Source of the DNA: an uncultured Eubacteriales bacterium | GTDB taxonomy: Bacteria; Bacillota; Clostridia; Oscillospirales; QAMX01 | DNA length: 10,087 bases | Direction of reading: 5' to 3' | Assembly: GCA_900551265.1 (NCBI GenBank) | Contig: URVL01000076.1 | Location: 1-10,087 of the forward strand | Shown: piece by piece, positions 1 to 6,531 of the stretch | How positions within the stretch are numbered: position 1 is the first letter of the stretch | Layout: the number at the start of each line of letters is the position of its first letter | Translations under genes and position numbers: made by a program | The notes under the pieces: generated by a model | Databases searched by the model: none | Seen by the model: only the letters and a program-made list of their open reading frames with translations | What the model was told of the DNA's origin: nothing

Positions 1-394
1 GGGTTTTAATGATGGCGGTGGAGGTCGGGTTAGTCGTCGGAATCACCGCTGCGATGACGCCGATCGGCTCCGCAATGCGGCGGTAGCCGAAAGCGCGGTC
101 CTCTTCAATCACGCCGCAGGTCTTGGTCTCTTTGTACTTATTGTAAATATACTCGGCAGCGTAGTGGTTTTTGATGACCTTATCCTCCAAAACGCCCATG
201 CCGGTCTCCTCAACCGCCATGCGCGCCAGCGGGATACGCTGCGCATTTGCCGCGGTAGCCGCTGCGAGGAAGATGCGGTCGACCTGCTCCTGGGTATAGG
301 TCGCGAACTTGCGCTGCGCTGCGCGCACACGCGCAATGGTCTCTTCCAGCGTCTCCACGCTGTCGACTACCTGATACTCACGTGTTTTTTTCAT
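1..394 (-). CDS. adhE: Aldehyde-alcohol dehydrogenase, N-terminal part (cut by window edge)
   Basis: The 131 visible residues are the start of the CoA-acylating acetaldehyde dehydrogenase domain of AdhE. That enzyme reduces acetyl-CoA to acetaldehyde and then ethanol, reoxidising NADH in fermentation; it is cytosolic and often forms filaments (family knowledge). Diagnostic stretches are EETGMGVLEDKVIKNHYAAE and, near the edge, IAEPIGVIAAVIPTTNPTST, which corresponds to the nucleotide-binding part of the domain. The ATG at 394 is preceded by AAGGAGAG at good spacing. The gene lies 20 bases behind rex on the same strand, so the two are very probably co-transcribed and Rex-controlled. The catalytic cysteine and the iron-dependent alcohol dehydrogenase half lie outside the window, so a stand-alone acetaldehyde dehydrogenase cannot be excluded, although the N-terminus looks like full AdhE. 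Confidence 0.9.
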   Translation of the reverse strand, partial: MKKTREYQVVDSVETLEETIARVRAAQRKFATYTQEQVDRIFLAAATAANAQRIPLARMAVEETGMGVLEDKVIKNHYAAEYIYNKYKETKTCGVIEEDRAFGYRRIAEPIGVIAAVIPTTNPTSTAIIKT

Positions 395-414
395 ACTGCA
401 CTCTCCTTAAACTC

Positions 415-1044
415 CTAGTTCTCCTGCAACTGCTGTGCCAGATGATCCGACAGCATGGCAAGGGATACTGCGATATTTTCGTTCCTGACTAAAATGTTTT
501 CCGGCGTGACAAGATGTGTCGGTGCAAAATTCAGAATTGCAAGAATCCCGCTTTTGATCATTTGATCGCAGACCTGCTGCGCCGCCGCCGCCGGAACGGC
601 GATGACGCCAATCTTTACCGCGTTCTCGCGGCAAAAGGCGGAGAGCCTGCTCATCGGATACACGGGCTTGCCGCTTGCATCTTCCCCGGCGGCCTGATCG
701 AATCCGGCAATGATTTCAATGCCGTAACGCGCGAAGCCGTCGTATTCCAGCAACGCGCGCCCCAATTTACCAACGCCGACGATCAACGCGCTGTTTAAGT
801 TGTCGTATCCTAAAAAGCTCTCAAGCTCTGCGATCAAATCCTTTATCATATAGCCGATTTTCGGCTTACCGGCGGTCGAAACAGACGCCAAATCTTTTCT
901 GACCTGTACCTCGCCCAATCCCAGCGCCGATGCAATGATCGTGGCGGAAATGTTGGGCGGGCTGCCCTCCGGAAGAGACTTCAGGTACTCCAGATAAACC
1001 GGCAGGCGGCTGAGCGTAGATTTCGATATGCCGTGGAGTCCCAT
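415..1044 (-). CDS. rex: Redox-sensing transcriptional repressor Rex
   Basis: Rex is a cytosolic dimer that senses NADH/NAD+. It binds operators of fermentation genes when NADH is low and releases them when NADH rises. The 209 residues match the family length. The N-terminal winged helix (about 1-80) shows SKSTLSRLPVYLEYLKSL and the recognition region EVQVRKDLASVSTAGKPKIGY. The Rossmann domain follows with GVGKLGRAL (glycines 90, 92, 95), and Asp116 in AGFD ends the second strand, as in NAD(H)-selective folds. The C-terminal part has the family motif ILNFAPTHL (170-178). I chose the ATG at 1044 because GGGGAGG lies 6 bases upstream; the GTG at 1053 overlaps that ribosome binding site and is unlikely. 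The gene leads the rex-adhE operon, a common arrangement for a regulator and its target, and autoregulation is likely. Confidence 0.95.
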   Translation of the reverse strand: MGLHGISKSTLSRLPVYLEYLKSLPEGSPPNISATIIASALGLGEVQVRKDLASVSTAGKPKIGYMIKDLIAELESFLGYDNLNSALIVGVGKLGRALLEYDGFARYGIEIIAGFDQAAGEDASGKPVYPMSRLSAFCRENAVKIGVIAVPAAAAQQVCDQMIKSGILAILNFAPTHLVTPENILVRNENIAVSLAMLSDHLAQQLQEN

Positions 1045-1051
1045 CCTATTC

Positions 1052-1059
1052 ACCTCCCC
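1052..1059 (-). promoter_or_regulatory. Ribosome binding site that fixes the rex start
   Basis: Read on the minus strand, GGGGAGGT lies 6-7 bases before the ATG at 1044. An alternative in-frame GTG at 1053 sits inside this Shine-Dalgarno sequence, so the ATG is the better start and the protein has 209 rather than 212 residues. Confidence 0.75.
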
Positions 1060-1088
1060 AATTCAGCAATGTTTCGTTTGCTGGTTCT

Positions 1089-1117
1089 ATCATACCGTAT
1101 CAGACGGCGTTTGTGAA
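1089..1117 (-). promoter_or_regulatory. Predicted sigma-A-type promoter of rex-adhE
   Basis: On the minus strand, TTCACA (1117-1112, 5 of 6 to TTGACA) is followed after exactly 17 bases by TATGAT (1094-1089, 5 of 6 to TATAAT). Transcription would start near 1082, leaving a leader of about 38 bases before the rex ATG. The -35 box lies inside the candidate Rex operator. Confidence 0.65.
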
Positions 1118-1128
1118 ATATAAAACAG
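1111..1128. promoter_or_regulatory. Candidate Rex operator overlapping the rex -35 box
   Basis: The known Gram-positive Rex operator is close to TTGTGAA-WWWW-TTCACAA. The window has TTGTGAAATAT followed by AAAACAG. The first half-site and the AT spacer are perfect, while the second half keeps only 3 of 7 positions. The site covers the -35 box of the rex promoter, where bound Rex would block RNA polymerase. Position, half-site quality and the identity of the downstream gene support it; the weak second half is the reason for caution. Confidence 0.5.
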
Positions 1129-1160
1129 GTATATCGATATGCTTATATCGATATACCTGT
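1125..1160. repeat. Perfect 16-bp inverted repeat containing two ATATCGATAT palindromes
   Basis: The left arm ACAGGTATATCGATAT (1125-1140) and right arm ATATCGATATACCTGT (1145-1160) are exact reverse complements around GCTT. Each arm contains the 10-bp palindrome ATATCGATAT (1131-1140 and 1145-1154), so the unit is both a direct repeat with a 14-base period and an inverted repeat, capped by ACAGGT and ACCTGT. It lies just upstream of the rex -35 box and downstream of the ABC operon terminator. As RNA on the minus strand the hairpin is followed by TTTATATTTC, so it could be a second terminator, but the stem has only 5 G or C in 16, which is poor for that role. A double operator for an unidentified dimeric regulator is the alternative. 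Confidence 0.7.
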
Positions 1161-1187
1161 GATACATTTGAAAAGGATAGGCGCTGC

Positions 1188-1210
1188 AAAAACCGTTCTC
1201 CAAAGACGGT
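1188..1210 (-). terminator. Intrinsic terminator of the marR-ABC-ABC operon
   Basis: On the minus strand the last base of the ABC stop codon begins a stem ACCGTCT, loop TTGG, AGA-(A)-CGGT with one bulged A: seven base pairs in all. It runs into five T residues at 1192-1188. The position directly at the end of the last gene fits a rho-independent terminator. No T-run follows on the other strand, so it should act in one direction only. Confidence 0.65.
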
Positions 1211-3102
1211 CAGGCGCCGATCGCATTTCCTGTGTACAGCTGATAATACCGGCCCTTTTCTTCGATCAACTGATCGTGCGTACCGCGCTCAATGATGCGC
1301 CCCTGCTCAAGTACCATGATGCAGTCCGAATTTTTGACGGTGGAGAGGCGGTGCGCGATGACAAAGGTTGTGCGGCCCTTCATCAGCCGGTCCATGCCCT
1401 CCTGAACCAGAGCCTCCGTACGGGTATCGATGGAGGACGTAGCCTCGTCCAGAATCAAAACCGGCGGATCGGCAACGGCCGCTCTCGCAATGGCAAGAAG
1501 CTGGCGCTGGCCCTGACTGAGGTTGGCGCCGTCGCCCGTCAACAGGGTCTGATACCCGTCCGGCAGGCGGCGGATGAAGCCGTCCGCGTTGGCGAGCCGG
1601 GCGGCGGCGATGCATTCGTCGTCGGTTGCGTCCAGACGGCCGTAGCGGATGTTATCCATCACCGTGCCGGTGAAGAGATGGGTGTCCTGCAAAACGATGC
1701 CAAGGGAACGCCGCAAGTCCGGCTTTTTAATTTTATTGATATTGATTCCATCATAGCGGATTTTGCCGTCGGCAATATCATAAAAACGGTTAATCAGATT
1801 GGTGATGGTCGTCTTGCCTGCGCCGGTACTGCCGACGAAGGCTATTTTTTGTCCGGGGGTGGCATAGAGCCGGATATTATGGAGAACAATTTTGCCTTCT
1901 TCGTAGCCGAAATCTACGTCGTCGAAGGTGACGTCTCCCTGCAGTTTTGTGTAGGTGACGGTGCCGTCCGCCTTATGCGGATGCCGCCAGGCCCACAGGC
2001 CGGTGCGTTCCGTTGTTTCACGCAGGCTCCCGTCCGGATTTTCCACAGCGTTGACCAGTTCCACATAGCCGTTATCCACCTCCGGCTCTTCGTCCATCAG
2101 GTTGAAAACCCGTTCGGCGCCCGCCATTGCCATGACGATGCTATTGGTCTGCTGGCTGATCTGGCTCACAGGCTGCGTGGAGTTTTTGTTCAGGGTCAGG
2201 AAGGAGACCAGCGTGCCAAGCGTCAGCCCCGCGTAGCCGTTTAAGGCGAAAATGGCGCCGATCACCGCACAGAGTACGTAGCTGATGTTGCCCAGGTTGC
2301 CGTTGACCGGCATCGTGATGTTGGAAAAGGTATTGGCCCGGTCGGAGCTCTCGCGCAGCTCTTCGTTTAAAACACGGAACTGTTCCAGGCTCTTTTCCTC
2401 ATGGCAGAATACTTTCACAACCTTCTGCCCGTCCATCATTTCCTCGATGTAGCCGTTGACCGTACCGAGCGCTTTCTGCTGCCTGACAAAATAGGTGCCG
2501 GCCTTTCCGGCAATTTTAGAGGTGGTCAGAAGCATCACGCCGACCATGGCGAGCGTAATCAGCGTCAGCGGGATATCCAGAATCAGCATGCTGGTGAAGG
2601 ACGTAACGATGGTCACAGACGAATTGATAATCTGCGGGATGCTCTGGCTGATTAACTGCCGGAGGGTGTCTACGTCGTTGGTGTAGACAGACATAATGTC
2701 TCCGTGGGCATGCGTATCGAAATATTTAATGGGCAGGGATTCCATATGCGCAAAGAGCTGAATACGGAGGTTCCGCATGGTTCCCTGGCTGACATTGACC
2801 ATAATCCGGTTGTAGGTATAGGCGCAGACGATGCCAATGGCGTAAGTTCCCGCTACGGAGAGCAGTGCGCCCGCCAGCGCGGAAAAGTCCGGGGACGGCG
2901 TCTGTGTCAGCGGCACGATGTAGTCGTCGATCAGGCTTTGCAGGAAAAGCGTGCCGCGCAGCGTCGCCAGGGCGGAGCCCACAATGCACACAATAACGAT
3001 AAAAAATGAAAATTTATAGGATTTCAGCATATAGCGCAGCACCCGGCCCATAATCCGGAGTACCTGCTTCTTATCGGTTTTCGGCTTTTTAATCGCGTCC
3101 AT
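1210..3102 (-). CDS. ABC exporter half-transporter, catalytic subunit of a heterodimer
   Basis: This is a membrane-spanning exporter subunit, 630 residues: an N-terminal six-helix transmembrane domain (about 30-330) and a C-terminal ATPase. It most likely pairs with the adjacent ABC protein to export drugs, peptides or lipids; the substrate is unknown. ATPase motifs: Walker A GSTGAGKTT (424-432), Q-loop Gln472, signature LSQGQ (528-532, Gln for the first Gly of LSGGQ), Walker B VLILDE with the catalytic Glu553, and switch His584. A hydrophilic stretch of about 40 residues (348-388, including WAWRHPHKADGTV) links the two domains and is longer than in the partner. Its ATG overlaps the partner's stop by one base (TAATG), with AAGGAGG upstream, so the two are translationally coupled. 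It resembles the LmrCD/BmrCD/EfrAB type, but I would not assign a specific name. Confidence 0.92.
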   Translation of the reverse strand: MDAIKKPKTDKKQVLRIMGRVLRYMLKSYKFSFFIVIVCIVGSALATLRGTLFLQSLIDDYIVPLTQTPSPDFSALAGALLSVAGTYAIGIVCAYTYNRIMVNVSQGTMRNLRIQLFAHMESLPIKYFDTHAHGDIMSVYTNDVDTLRQLISQSIPQIINSSVTIVTSFTSMLILDIPLTLITLAMVGVMLLTTSKIAGKAGTYFVRQQKALGTVNGYIEEMMDGQKVVKVFCHEEKSLEQFRVLNEELRESSDRANTFSNITMPVNGNLGNISYVLCAVIGAIFALNGYAGLTLGTLVSFLTLNKNSTQPVSQISQQTNSIVMAMAGAERVFNLMDEEPEVDNGYVELVNAVENPDGSLRETTERTGLWAWRHPHKADGTVTYTKLQGDVTFDDVDFGYEEGKIVLHNIRLYATPGQKIAFVGSTGAGKTTITNLINRFYDIADGKIRYDGININKIKKPDLRRSLGIVLQDTHLFTGTVMDNIRYGRLDATDDECIAAARLANADGFIRRLPDGYQTLLTGDGANLSQGQRQLLAIARAAVADPPVLILDEATSSIDTRTEALVQEGMDRLMKGRTTFVIAHRLSTVKNSDCIMVLEQGRIIERGTHDQLIEEKGRYYQLYTGNAIGA

Positions 3103-4862
3103 TACGCATCCTCCTTCCCGGTATCCGGCTGGTCAAAGTCACCGCCGCCCCTGGTCTGTGCCTCATAGATCTCTTGGTAAATCTGGTTCTTCGCAAGCAG
3201 GTTCTCATGCGTGTCAAACCCGTCGACACGTCCGTTATCCAAAATGAGAATCCGGTCGGCGTCCTGGATACTGGAGATTCGCTGCGAAATAATCAGTTTG
3301 GTGGTGCCGGGGATCTTTGCGGCAAACGCTTTTCGGATTTTCGCATCGGTGGCCGTGTCCACGGCGCTGGTGGAATCGTCCAGAATCAAAACTTTCGGTT
3401 TTTTCAAAAGCGCCCTTGCGATGCAGAGCCGCTGCTTCTGTCCGCCGGACACGTTGCTGCCGCCCTGCTCGATCCAGGTATTGTATTTTTCGGGGAAACG
3501 CTCGATGAATTCGTCTGCGCAGGCCTGACGGCAGGCCTCGCGGCACTCTTCCTCCGTGGCGTCTTCTTTACCCCAGCGGAGATTGTCCAGGATTGTTCCG
3601 GAGAACAGGACGTTTTTTTGCAGCACGACCGCCACCTGGTTACGCAGCGCCTCCATGTCGTAGCTGCGCACGTCGAGCCCGCCGACGCACACGCTGCCCT
3701 CGTCCACGTCATAAAGCCGGCTGATCAGACTGACCAGACTGGATTTCCCACAGCCGGTTCCGCCGATGATGCCGATGGTTTCGCCGGAACGGATATGTAG
3801 GTCGATGTCGCGCAGCGTCTCCTCGCCGCTGCCGTGCTTATAGGAAAAACTCACATGGTTAAAATCGATGCTGCCGTCTGCCACGACCGTTTCCGGCTGC
3901 TGCGGGTTTGTCAGGTCGGGTTTTTCCGCCAGAACCTCATAAATACGCCGTCCGCTCGCGGCGCTCATGGTGATCATGACGAAGACCATGGAGAGCATCA
4001 TCAGCGACATCAGGACGCTCATGACATAGCTGAATAAGGACGTCAGCTCGCCGGTCGTCAGGTCTCCGGCGACGATGAAGTGCGCGCCGAACCAGGAGAG
4101 GGCGATGATGCAGCCGTACACGACAAGCATCATGACCGGGTTATTAAACGCCAGGTTCCCCTCGGCTTTGACGAACATGCCGTAGAGCTTTTCCGCGGCT
4201 TTCCGGAATTTCTGATTTTCATAATCTTCCCGGACAAAGGATTTGACCACGCGGATTGCCGATACATTTTCCTGCACGCTGGCGTTTAAATCGTCGTATT
4301 TTTGGAAGACCTGGTTGAAAATTTTCGTGGCCCTGGACATAATCAGCAGCAGGGCCGTTGCCAGAACGATGATGGCCGCCAGAAAGATCATGCTCAGCCT
4401 GACGCTGATGAAGAAGCACATGAACATACTGCACAGGAACATCAACGGCGCCCTGACGGCGATGCGAAGAATCATCTGATAGGCGTTTTGCAGGTTCGTG
4501 ACGTCGGTCGTCATACGGGTTACCAGACCCGCCGTGCTGAACTTGTCAATATTGGAGAAGGAAAAGGTTTGAATATTTTCATAGATTCCCTCTCGCAGAT
4601 TGCAGGCAAATCCGGACGACGCCCGCGCGGAATATTTGCCCGCCAGAACGCCGAAGGAAAGGCTTAAAAACGCCATGATGAGCATGAGCCCGCCGTATAA
4701 GTAAACTTGCCGGATGTTCCCGGCTTCGATCCCCCGGTCAATGATAGAGGCCGTGACAAAGGGAATCAGCACTTCCATCAATACCTCCAGCGCGGTAAAA
4801 AGCGGCGCCAACAGGGAGGCTTTTTTGTATTCGCGCACATAGCGCAGCAATGTTTTGATCAT
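3102..4862 (-). CDS. ABC exporter half-transporter, degenerate-site subunit of a heterodimer
   Basis: A 586-residue half-transporter with a six-helix membrane domain (about 15-300) and a C-terminal ATPase. Walker A is GGTGCGKSS (367-375), the Q-loop has Gln415, and the signature VSGGQ (471-475) is canonical. Walker B is VLILDD: Asp496 stands where the catalytic glutamate should be. The switch histidine is replaced by Gln527 (ISQR). Those two changes, with the partner's altered LSQGQ signature, define the degenerate ATP site of heterodimeric exporters such as TM287/288 (family knowledge), so the protein should need the neighbouring subunit to work. It follows marR with an ATGA overlap of 4 bases and has GAGGAGA as ribosome binding site. 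Probable role: MarR-controlled efflux; the substrate cannot be read from the sequence. Confidence 0.92.
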   Translation of the reverse strand: MIKTLLRYVREYKKASLLAPLFTALEVLMEVLIPFVTASIIDRGIEAGNIRQVYLYGGLMLIMAFLSLSFGVLAGKYSARASSGFACNLREGIYENIQTFSFSNIDKFSTAGLVTRMTTDVTNLQNAYQMILRIAVRAPLMFLCSMFMCFFISVRLSMIFLAAIIVLATALLLIMSRATKIFNQVFQKYDDLNASVQENVSAIRVVKSFVREDYENQKFRKAAEKLYGMFVKAEGNLAFNNPVMMLVVYGCIIALSWFGAHFIVAGDLTTGELTSLFSYVMSVLMSLMMLSMVFVMITMSAASGRRIYEVLAEKPDLTNPQQPETVVADGSIDFNHVSFSYKHGSGEETLRDIDLHIRSGETIGIIGGTGCGKSSLVSLISRLYDVDEGSVCVGGLDVRSYDMEALRNQVAVVLQKNVLFSGTILDNLRWGKEDATEEECREACRQACADEFIERFPEKYNTWIEQGGSNVSGGQKQRLCIARALLKKPKVLILDDSTSAVDTATDAKIRKAFAAKIPGTTKLIISQRISSIQDADRILILDNGRVDGFDTHENLLAKNQIYQEIYEAQTRGGGDFDQPDTGKEDA

Positions 4863-5305
4863 GGTTCGGTTCTCCTCGAAATTTGTTGTCTCACATTATG
4901 AAGCATGGTATGCAATTCGTTTTCCAGCGCGGCCAGACGCTGTGGCGGGATCCCCTCGCACAGACAGGCCTGCTGTTCCGCCAGCTCCTGATCAAGCTGG
5001 GCCTTGAGCGCGTACGCCTTGTCGGTCAGAATAATCTGCTTTTTCCGGTCGTCCTCCGGGTGGCGGCGCTCCTTCAGATATCCTTTTTCCTGCAAATTCT
5101 TCAGGGTAGATGATATCGCCGATTTGGAGACCCCGAATTCTTTGTGGAGCTGCGTTGCGCTGACGGTCTGCGCCCCGCAGGAAAAAAGATAGTGAAGCGT
5201 CATTCCCTGGGCCGGAGAGATGCCCAGATGCTTCACCTGTGCCCGCCCATACTGCTCCTGGCATAGGAATAACTGTCGGAGCAGGCAGATAATGTTCGAT
5301 GCCAT
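4859..5305 (-). CDS. MarR-family transcriptional regulator
   Basis: A 148-residue dimeric winged-helix regulator, normally a repressor released by small lipophilic or phenolic ligands. The DNA-binding core shows the recognition helix GVSKSAISSTLKNLQEKGYL and the wing RRHPEDDRKKQIILTDKA with the typical D-x-R. Helices at both ends should form the dimer interface. I chose the ATG at 5305 because AAAGGAGC (5321-5314) lies 8 bases upstream. An in-frame ATG at 5368 would add 21 residues but sits at the predicted transcription start, without a ribosome binding site. The gene is first in an operon with two ABC exporter genes, its stop overlapping the next start, so it very probably represses its own operon and induces efflux when ligand is present. 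Confidence 0.92.
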   Translation of the reverse strand: MASNIICLLRQLFLCQEQYGRAQVKHLGISPAQGMTLHYLFSCGAQTVSATQLHKEFGVSKSAISSTLKNLQEKGYLKERRHPEDDRKKQIILTDKAYALKAQLDQELAEQQACLCEGIPPQRLAALENELHTMLHNVRQQISRRTEP

Positions 5306-5329
5306 CTGAGATTGCTCCTTTCTAAAAAG

Positions 5330-5366
5330 ACAATCGTTTGACTGTTTAAAGATTGATTGTTCGAAC
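5330..5366. promoter_or_regulatory. Candidate MarR operator in the marR leader
   Basis: Two 13-base direct repeats, TTGACTGTTTAAA (5338-5350) and TTGATTGTTCGAA (5353-5365), match at 10 of 13 positions with a 15-base period. They lie in an inverted repeat ACAATC (5330-5335) / GATTGT (5355-5360). The block sits between the predicted marR transcription start and its ribosome binding site, a usual place for an autorepressor to bind. The MarR link is inferred from position and repeat structure. Confidence 0.5.
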
Positions 5367-5373
5367 ATGGACT

Positions 5374-5402
5374 ATTATACGCAGTTTCCCCTTGAAAGTA
5401 AA
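5374..5402 (-). promoter_or_regulatory. Predicted promoter of marR-ABC-ABC
   Basis: On the minus strand a perfect TATAAT (5379-5374) stands 17 bases after TTTACT (5402-5397, 4 of 6 to TTGACA). Transcription should begin near 5367, giving a leader of about 60 bases before the marR ATG. The -35 box touches that of the opposing lysR promoter at 5397. Confidence 0.65.
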
Positions 5403-5420
5403 TTTAAAATCTGTTATCAT
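5392..5420 (+). promoter_or_regulatory. Predicted promoter of the lysR-type gene
   Basis: TTGAAA (5392-5397, 5 of 6) and TATCAT (5415-5420, 5 of 6) are separated by 17 bases. The element overlaps the divergent marR promoter, so the two polymerases should compete. Confidence 0.65.
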
Positions 5421-5426
5421 TAATAA
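5414..5426. promoter_or_regulatory. Possible LysR-type box (T-N11-A)
   Basis: TTATCATTAATAA is an inverted repeat TTAT/ATAA around CATTA and has the T-N11-A form of LysR-family sites. It overlaps the -10 box of the lysR gene, which would suit autorepression. The stretch is AT-rich, so chance is a serious alternative. Confidence 0.3.
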
Positions 5427-5463
5427 GAAAAAGTAATTACTATTGATAGGATATAGACCATAT

Positions 5464-6339
5464 ATGAATACATTTCAATTGTCCTGTTTTTTGGAAGTTG
5501 CCGAAAATTTGAATTTTGCCCGGGCGGCCGAGCGCCTGCATGTGACGCAGCCGGCCGTCACACAGCAGATTCATTCTCTGGAGCAGGAGTTAAACGTCAA
5601 ATTGTTTCAAAGAACCACCCGGATGGTGAGGCTGACGGAGGCGGGCTTCACGTTTTTGGACGATGCCAGAAATATGGTAGCGATTGCCGAGCGGGCGAAA
5701 AAGCGCTTTGAAAACCCCGGCGAACAGGACGTACAGCGGCTTTCGCTGGGATGTTACAGCTTTATGCAGCTGTTTCTGCTGCCCTCCGTATTAAAACAGC
5801 TTGCGAAAAAATATCCGGATCTGCACCCGCGGCTTCGGGTTGTGCCGTTTCAGCATCTGTACCGGCTTTTGGAAGAAGACGATGTGGACGCTGTGATCGG
5901 CTTCCGGGAGCCGGACTCCCGGAAAGTTTCCGCCGAATACCGGGAAGTTACGAAGGTGCCCATGGTCTGTATCTGTCCGCAGGACAACCCGCTTTCACAG
6001 CGGCAAAGCGTGACGCTGGAGGACCTGGCCGGCGAGCGCCTGGTGCTGTTTGATCCGGCAAAGGCGCAGGCGGACGCCGCACGGCTGCAGGGCCGGCTGA
6101 TGGAGGGGCGGACGCTCTCCGCCTTTTATTTCTGCGAATCTGCGGAGGCCGCCGTCGTTCTGGTAGGGGCCGGGTTCGGGATTTCCATCCTTCCCGATCT
6201 CTGCGTCCCGCCGGGACTTCCGCTGGCGCATGTACCCATCCGGGATGTGGAGCCGGTGTCCTTTGGGATTTATACCGAATCCATGCAGGAAAACGCACCG
6301 CTGCGGGATCTGTTTCAGATTATGAAGGCGCTGGTATAA
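5464..6339 (+). CDS. LysR-family transcriptional regulator
   Basis: A 291-residue regulator with the standard LysR plan. The N-terminal winged helix-turn-helix (about 1-60) has MNTFQLSCFLEVAENLNFA and RAAERLHVTQPAVTQQIHSL. A linker helix and a periplasmic-binding-protein-like effector domain (about 85-290) follow, the latter with DVDAVIGFR and GAGFGISILPD. Family members are usually tetramers activated by a small metabolite. The ATG at 5464 gives the usual LysR N-terminus; a TTG at 5443 would only add an atypical extension. The ribosome binding site (AGGA, 12 bases upstream) is weak. The divergent neighbour is marR rather than a metabolic operon, so the target is not evident; it could act on the shared promoter region or elsewhere. 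Effector unknown. Confidence 0.92.
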   Translation: MNTFQLSCFLEVAENLNFARAAERLHVTQPAVTQQIHSLEQELNVKLFQRTTRMVRLTEAGFTFLDDARNMVAIAERAKKRFENPGEQDVQRLSLGCYSFMQLFLLPSVLKQLAKKYPDLHPRLRVVPFQHLYRLLEEDDVDAVIGFREPDSRKVSAEYREVTKVPMVCICPQDNPLSQRQSVTLEDLAGERLVLFDPAKAQADAARLQGRLMEGRTLSAFYFCESAEAAVVLVGAGFGISILPDLCVPPGLPLAHVPIRDVEPVSFGIYTESMQENAPLRDLFQIMKALV

Positions 6340-6404
6340 GGCCTGTGCGGACAGACTGCAGATGGGTTGGTACCGCCTCTTTTAAAAGTGGTGGGATCTA
6401 TAAG

Positions 6405-6447
6405 AAAAACTCCACGCAAATGGTCGCCCACTTACCCAGAGTTTTTT
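6405..6447. terminator. Probable two-way terminator between lysR and pfkA
   Basis: AAAAACTC (6405-6412) pairs exactly with GAGTTTTT (6439-6446). Inside lie a 5x5 internal loop and a second stem AAATGG/CCACTT with one mismatch around TCGC. A T-run follows on the plus strand (to 6447), and GAGTTTTTCTT follows on the minus strand. The two flanking genes converge here, so a single element could end both. The rest of the 6340-6531 gap shows no gene. Confidence 0.5.
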
Positions 6448-6476
6448 GTTTCTGATTTACTTAGCCCTCTGGAAAT

Positions 6477-6496
6477 CCGCAGTTTTGCGGTGTTTT
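6477..6496 (+). terminator. Weak secondary hairpin after lysR
   Basis: CCGCA-GTTT-TGCGG (6477-6490) is a five-pair GC-rich hairpin followed by TGTTTT. It is short for a terminator and lies beyond the stronger element at 6405-6447; it could be a backup stop or chance. Confidence 0.3.
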
Positions 6497-6531
6497 CCCG
6501 TCAGGCAAGCGTCTGCCGTCGCGTCATGAAA

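Noticed and set aside
1159..2244. Long plus-strand open frame of about 360 codons
   Set aside because: It lies antisense to the ATPase region of the ABC gene, whose motifs are intact on the minus strand. Its translation has no recognisable domain and it lacks a ribosome binding site.
3174..3800. Plus-strand open frame of about 208 codons inside the second ABC gene
   Set aside because: It is a shadow of the conserved ATPase codons on the other strand and no family is recognisable.
5306..5368. Longer marR start at the ATG at 5368
   Set aside because: The ATG coincides with the predicted transcription start just after TATAAT and has no ribosome binding site, while the ATG at 5305 has AAAGGAGC at ideal distance.
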